Source: Pseudomonadota bacterium (lineage in GTDB: Bacteria; Pseudomonadota; Alphaproteobacteria; Rhizobiales; Rhizobiaceae). Taken from it: a stretch of DNA of 7,218 bases. The notes beneath the pieces are model-generated. The model had not been told where the DNA came from and did no database searches. It worked only from the letters and a program-made list of their open reading frames with translations. Where the stretch lies: assembly GCA_023393575.1 (NCBI GenBank), contig JAEWKX010000006.1, forward strand, positions 1-7,218, in the 5' to 3' direction. Made by a program: the position numbers and the translations under genes. How positions within the stretch are numbered: position 1 is the stretch's first letter; each line of letters begins with the position of its first letter. Of the stretch, positions 5,595 to 7,218 are shown piece after piece.

Positions 5595-7218
5595 TCATTC
5601 CACGGTGACCGATTTGGCAAGGTTGCGCGGCTGATCGACATCCGTGCCCATGAAGACCGCCGTATGGTAGGCCAGCAACTGGATCGGCAGCGAAAAGACC
5701 ATGGGCGCGATGATCTCGGCGACGTTGGGCAAGGCGATGGTCGCCATGGTCGGAAGCTTGGACGCCGCCGCGCCCCTTTCGTCCGTGATGAAGATGATCC
5801 TGCCGCCGCGGGCCGCCACCTCCTGCATGTTCGAGACGGTCTTCTCGAAGAAGCGGTCATGCGGCGCAATGACGATCACCGGCATGTTCTCGTCGATCAG
5901 CGCGATCGGTCCGTGCTTGAGTTCGCCGGCGGCATAGCCTTCGGCATGGATGTAGGAGATCTCCTTGAGCTTCAGCGCTCCTTCGAGCGCCAGCGGGAAG
6001 CTTGTGCCGCGACCGAGATAGAGCACGTCCTTGTACTTTGAGAGCTCTCGGGCGAGCACCTCGACCTGCGGCCCGATGGTGTTCAGCACTCCACTCATGA
6101 GGCGCGGCATCTCCGCGAGGCTCTTCACGAGCTGTTTTTCCTCGGCAGGGGAGATCACTCCCCTCGCCTTCCCGGCGGCAACGGCAAGCGATGCAAGGAC
6201 GGTCAGCTGGCAGGTGAAGGCTTTCGTCGATGCAACGCCGATTTCCGGGCCGGCCATGATCGGGAAGATCGCATCGGATTCGCGGGCGATGGTAGATTCC
6301 TGGACGTTCACCACCGCGCCGATCTTCAATCCCGCATCTCGCGAATAACGCAGCGAAGCGAGCGTATCGGCAGTTTCACCCGACTGCGAGATGAACAGGG
6401 CTGCCTGATCGGCGGAGAGCGGGATCTCCCGGTAGCGGAACTCGGAGGCGACGTCGATTTCAACCGGCAAGCGCGCATAGCGCTCGAACCAGTACTTGCC
6501 GACCAGCCCCGAAAGGTAGGCCGTGCCGCAGGCCGAGATTGCCAATCCGCGGATCGAGGCGAAATCGATGGCGTTTCCGGCTGCCGGATCCACGCTGTGG
6601 CCGGCGAGATCGACATAATGGGCGAGCGCGTGGGAGATCACCTCGGGTTGCTCGTAGATCTCCTTCTCCATGAAGTGCCGGTGATTGCCCTTGTCGACAA
6701 AATAGGCGGCTGCCTGCGTGATCTGGCGGGGACGTTCGACGCGGTTACCGTCGTGGTCGAAGATGAAGGCCCCTTCCCTGCCGATCACGGCCCAGTCTCC
6801 ATCGACGAGGTAGGTGATCTCGTTGGTAAAGGGCGCCAGGGCGATCGCGTCCGAGCCGAGATAGGTTTCGCCGCGTCCATGCCCGATGGCAAGCGGCGGC
6901 CCGGAGCGGGCGGCGATGATGGTGGAAGGATCATCCGCGAAGATGACGGCAAGCGCATAGGCGCCGGTGATCCGCTGCAACATCGCCTGCATCGCCTCGC
7001 GGCGCCCCATTCCGCTGCGCAGATTGCGGGCGATCAGTTGCCCGACGACCTCCGTGTCCGTCTGCGTCTGGAAGGTAACGCCCTCCGCCTGCAGCTCTTC
7101 CTTCAGTTCGCCGAAATTTTCGATGATGCCGTTATGGACCACGGCCACGCCGTCGACGAAATGCGGATGGGCGTTCGTTTCGTTCGGCACGCCATGGGTG
7201 GCCCAGCGGGTATGGGCA
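5595..7218 (-). CDS. glmS: Glucosamine-6-phosphate synthase GlmS (partial, N-terminus outside window)
   Basis: GlmS (glutamine:fructose-6-phosphate aminotransferase, isomerizing) makes glucosamine-6-phosphate from fructose-6-phosphate and glutamine, the first committed step toward UDP-GlcNAc, peptidoglycan and lipid A. The window holds 540 residues, and the frame stays open to the right edge, beginning AHTRWATHG. About 70 residues are missing, including the catalytic Cys1 of the glutaminase. In E. coli numbering the glutaminase retains R73, W74, H77, N98-G99 (in HNGIIEN) and D123 (in TDTEV). The two-SIS isomerase half has ACGTAYLSG, SQSGETADT (nt 6363-6389), STKAF, EGALKLKEISYIHAE (with E481, K485 and E488), GELKHGP (H504) and the C-terminus NLAKSVTVE (K603). 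Length matches E. coli (608) almost residue for residue. GTG 7188-7190 is an internal Val codon, not the start. Rhizobia may carry the nodulation paralogue NodM, but the DUF502/recG neighbourhood favours the housekeeping gene. One oddity is Ala where E. coli has Ser303. Confidence 0.97.
   Translation of the reverse strand, partial: AHTRWATHGVPNETNAHPHFVDGVAVVHNGIIENFGELKEELQAEGVTFQTQTDTEVVGQLIARNLRSGMGRREAMQAMLQRITGAYALAVIFADDPSTIIAARSGPPLAIGHGRGETYLGSDAIALAPFTNEITYLVDGDWAVIGREGAFIFDHDGNRVERPRQITQAAAYFVDKGNHRHFMEKEIYEQPEVISHALAHYVDLAGHSVDPAAGNAIDFASIRGLAISACGTAYLSGLVGKYWFERYARLPVEIDVASEFRYREIPLSADQAALFISQSGETADTLASLRYSRDAGLKIGAVVNVQESTIARESDAIFPIMAGPEIGVASTKAFTCQLTVLASLAVAAGKARGVISPAEEKQLVKSLAEMPRLMSGVLNTIGPQVEVLARELSKYKDVLYLGRGTSFPLALEGALKLKEISYIHAEGYAAGELKHGPIALIDENMPVIVIAPHDRFFEKTVSNMQEVAARGGRIIFITDERGAAASKLPTMATIALPNVAEIIAPMVFSLPIQLLAYHTAVFMGTDVDQPRNLAKSVTVE

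Noticed and set aside
7188..7190. GTG as the start of a 531-residue glmS product.
   Set aside because: The frame continues upstream to the window edge as AHTRWATHG, part of the conserved glutaminase domain, so this GTG is an internal Val codon and the gene is merely cut by the window.
1..7218. Mobile elements, CRISPR arrays, defence genes, tRNA or rRNA genes, or a novel multi-gene system.
   Set aside because: No transposase, integrase, direct-repeat array, structural RNA signature or unfamiliar accessory gene was seen. Nearly every base belongs to one of five recognised gene families, four of them housekeeping.

Overview
The window is a compact, GC-rich stretch of bacterial chromosome. It looks alphaproteobacterial, most likely Rhizobiales/Rhizobiaceae. 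The reasons are the wording of the proteins (for example PAWDCLPYDR in Mfd and the RGIRE-type SdhE), a promoter resembling the rhizobial housekeeping consensus CTTGAC-N17-CTATAT, and a gene order that I recall, without having searched, as typical of that group. The species cannot be named from the sequence alone.

Layout from left to right: (1) mfd, minus strand, 1-2314, running off the left edge, so only the N-terminal two thirds (771 codons) is present. (2) sdhE, minus strand, 2311-2640, directly upstream of mfd and overlapping it by ATGA. (3) A 93-bp divergent promoter region, 2641-2733. (4) recG, plus strand, 2734-4839, complete. (5) A DUF502 membrane-protein gene, minus strand, 4817-5518, whose 3' end overlaps the 3' end of recG by 23 bp. 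(6) A 76-bp gap. (7) glmS, minus strand, 5595 to the right edge, lacking only about the first 70 codons. Coding density is very high: there is no gene-free stretch over 100 bp, and I see no RNA gene, mobile element, CRISPR array or strong intrinsic terminator.

Functionally the window joins two themes. Mfd (transcription-repair coupling factor) and RecG (fork-remodelling translocase) are related SF2 double-strand DNA translocases, transcribed away from each other on either side of sdhE, which encodes the flavinylation factor of succinate dehydrogenase. GlmS makes glucosamine-6-phosphate, the first committed precursor of peptidoglycan and lipopolysaccharide. The DUF502 gene downstream of it on the same strand encodes an uncharacterised inner-membrane protein that may be cotranscribed with glmS.

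This is an ordinary housekeeping region. I looked for an undescribed system and found none. The points worth a second look are small: gene overlaps, a good divergent promoter, an uncertain recG start, the uncharacterised DUF502 gene and one substitution near the GlmS sugar-phosphate site.
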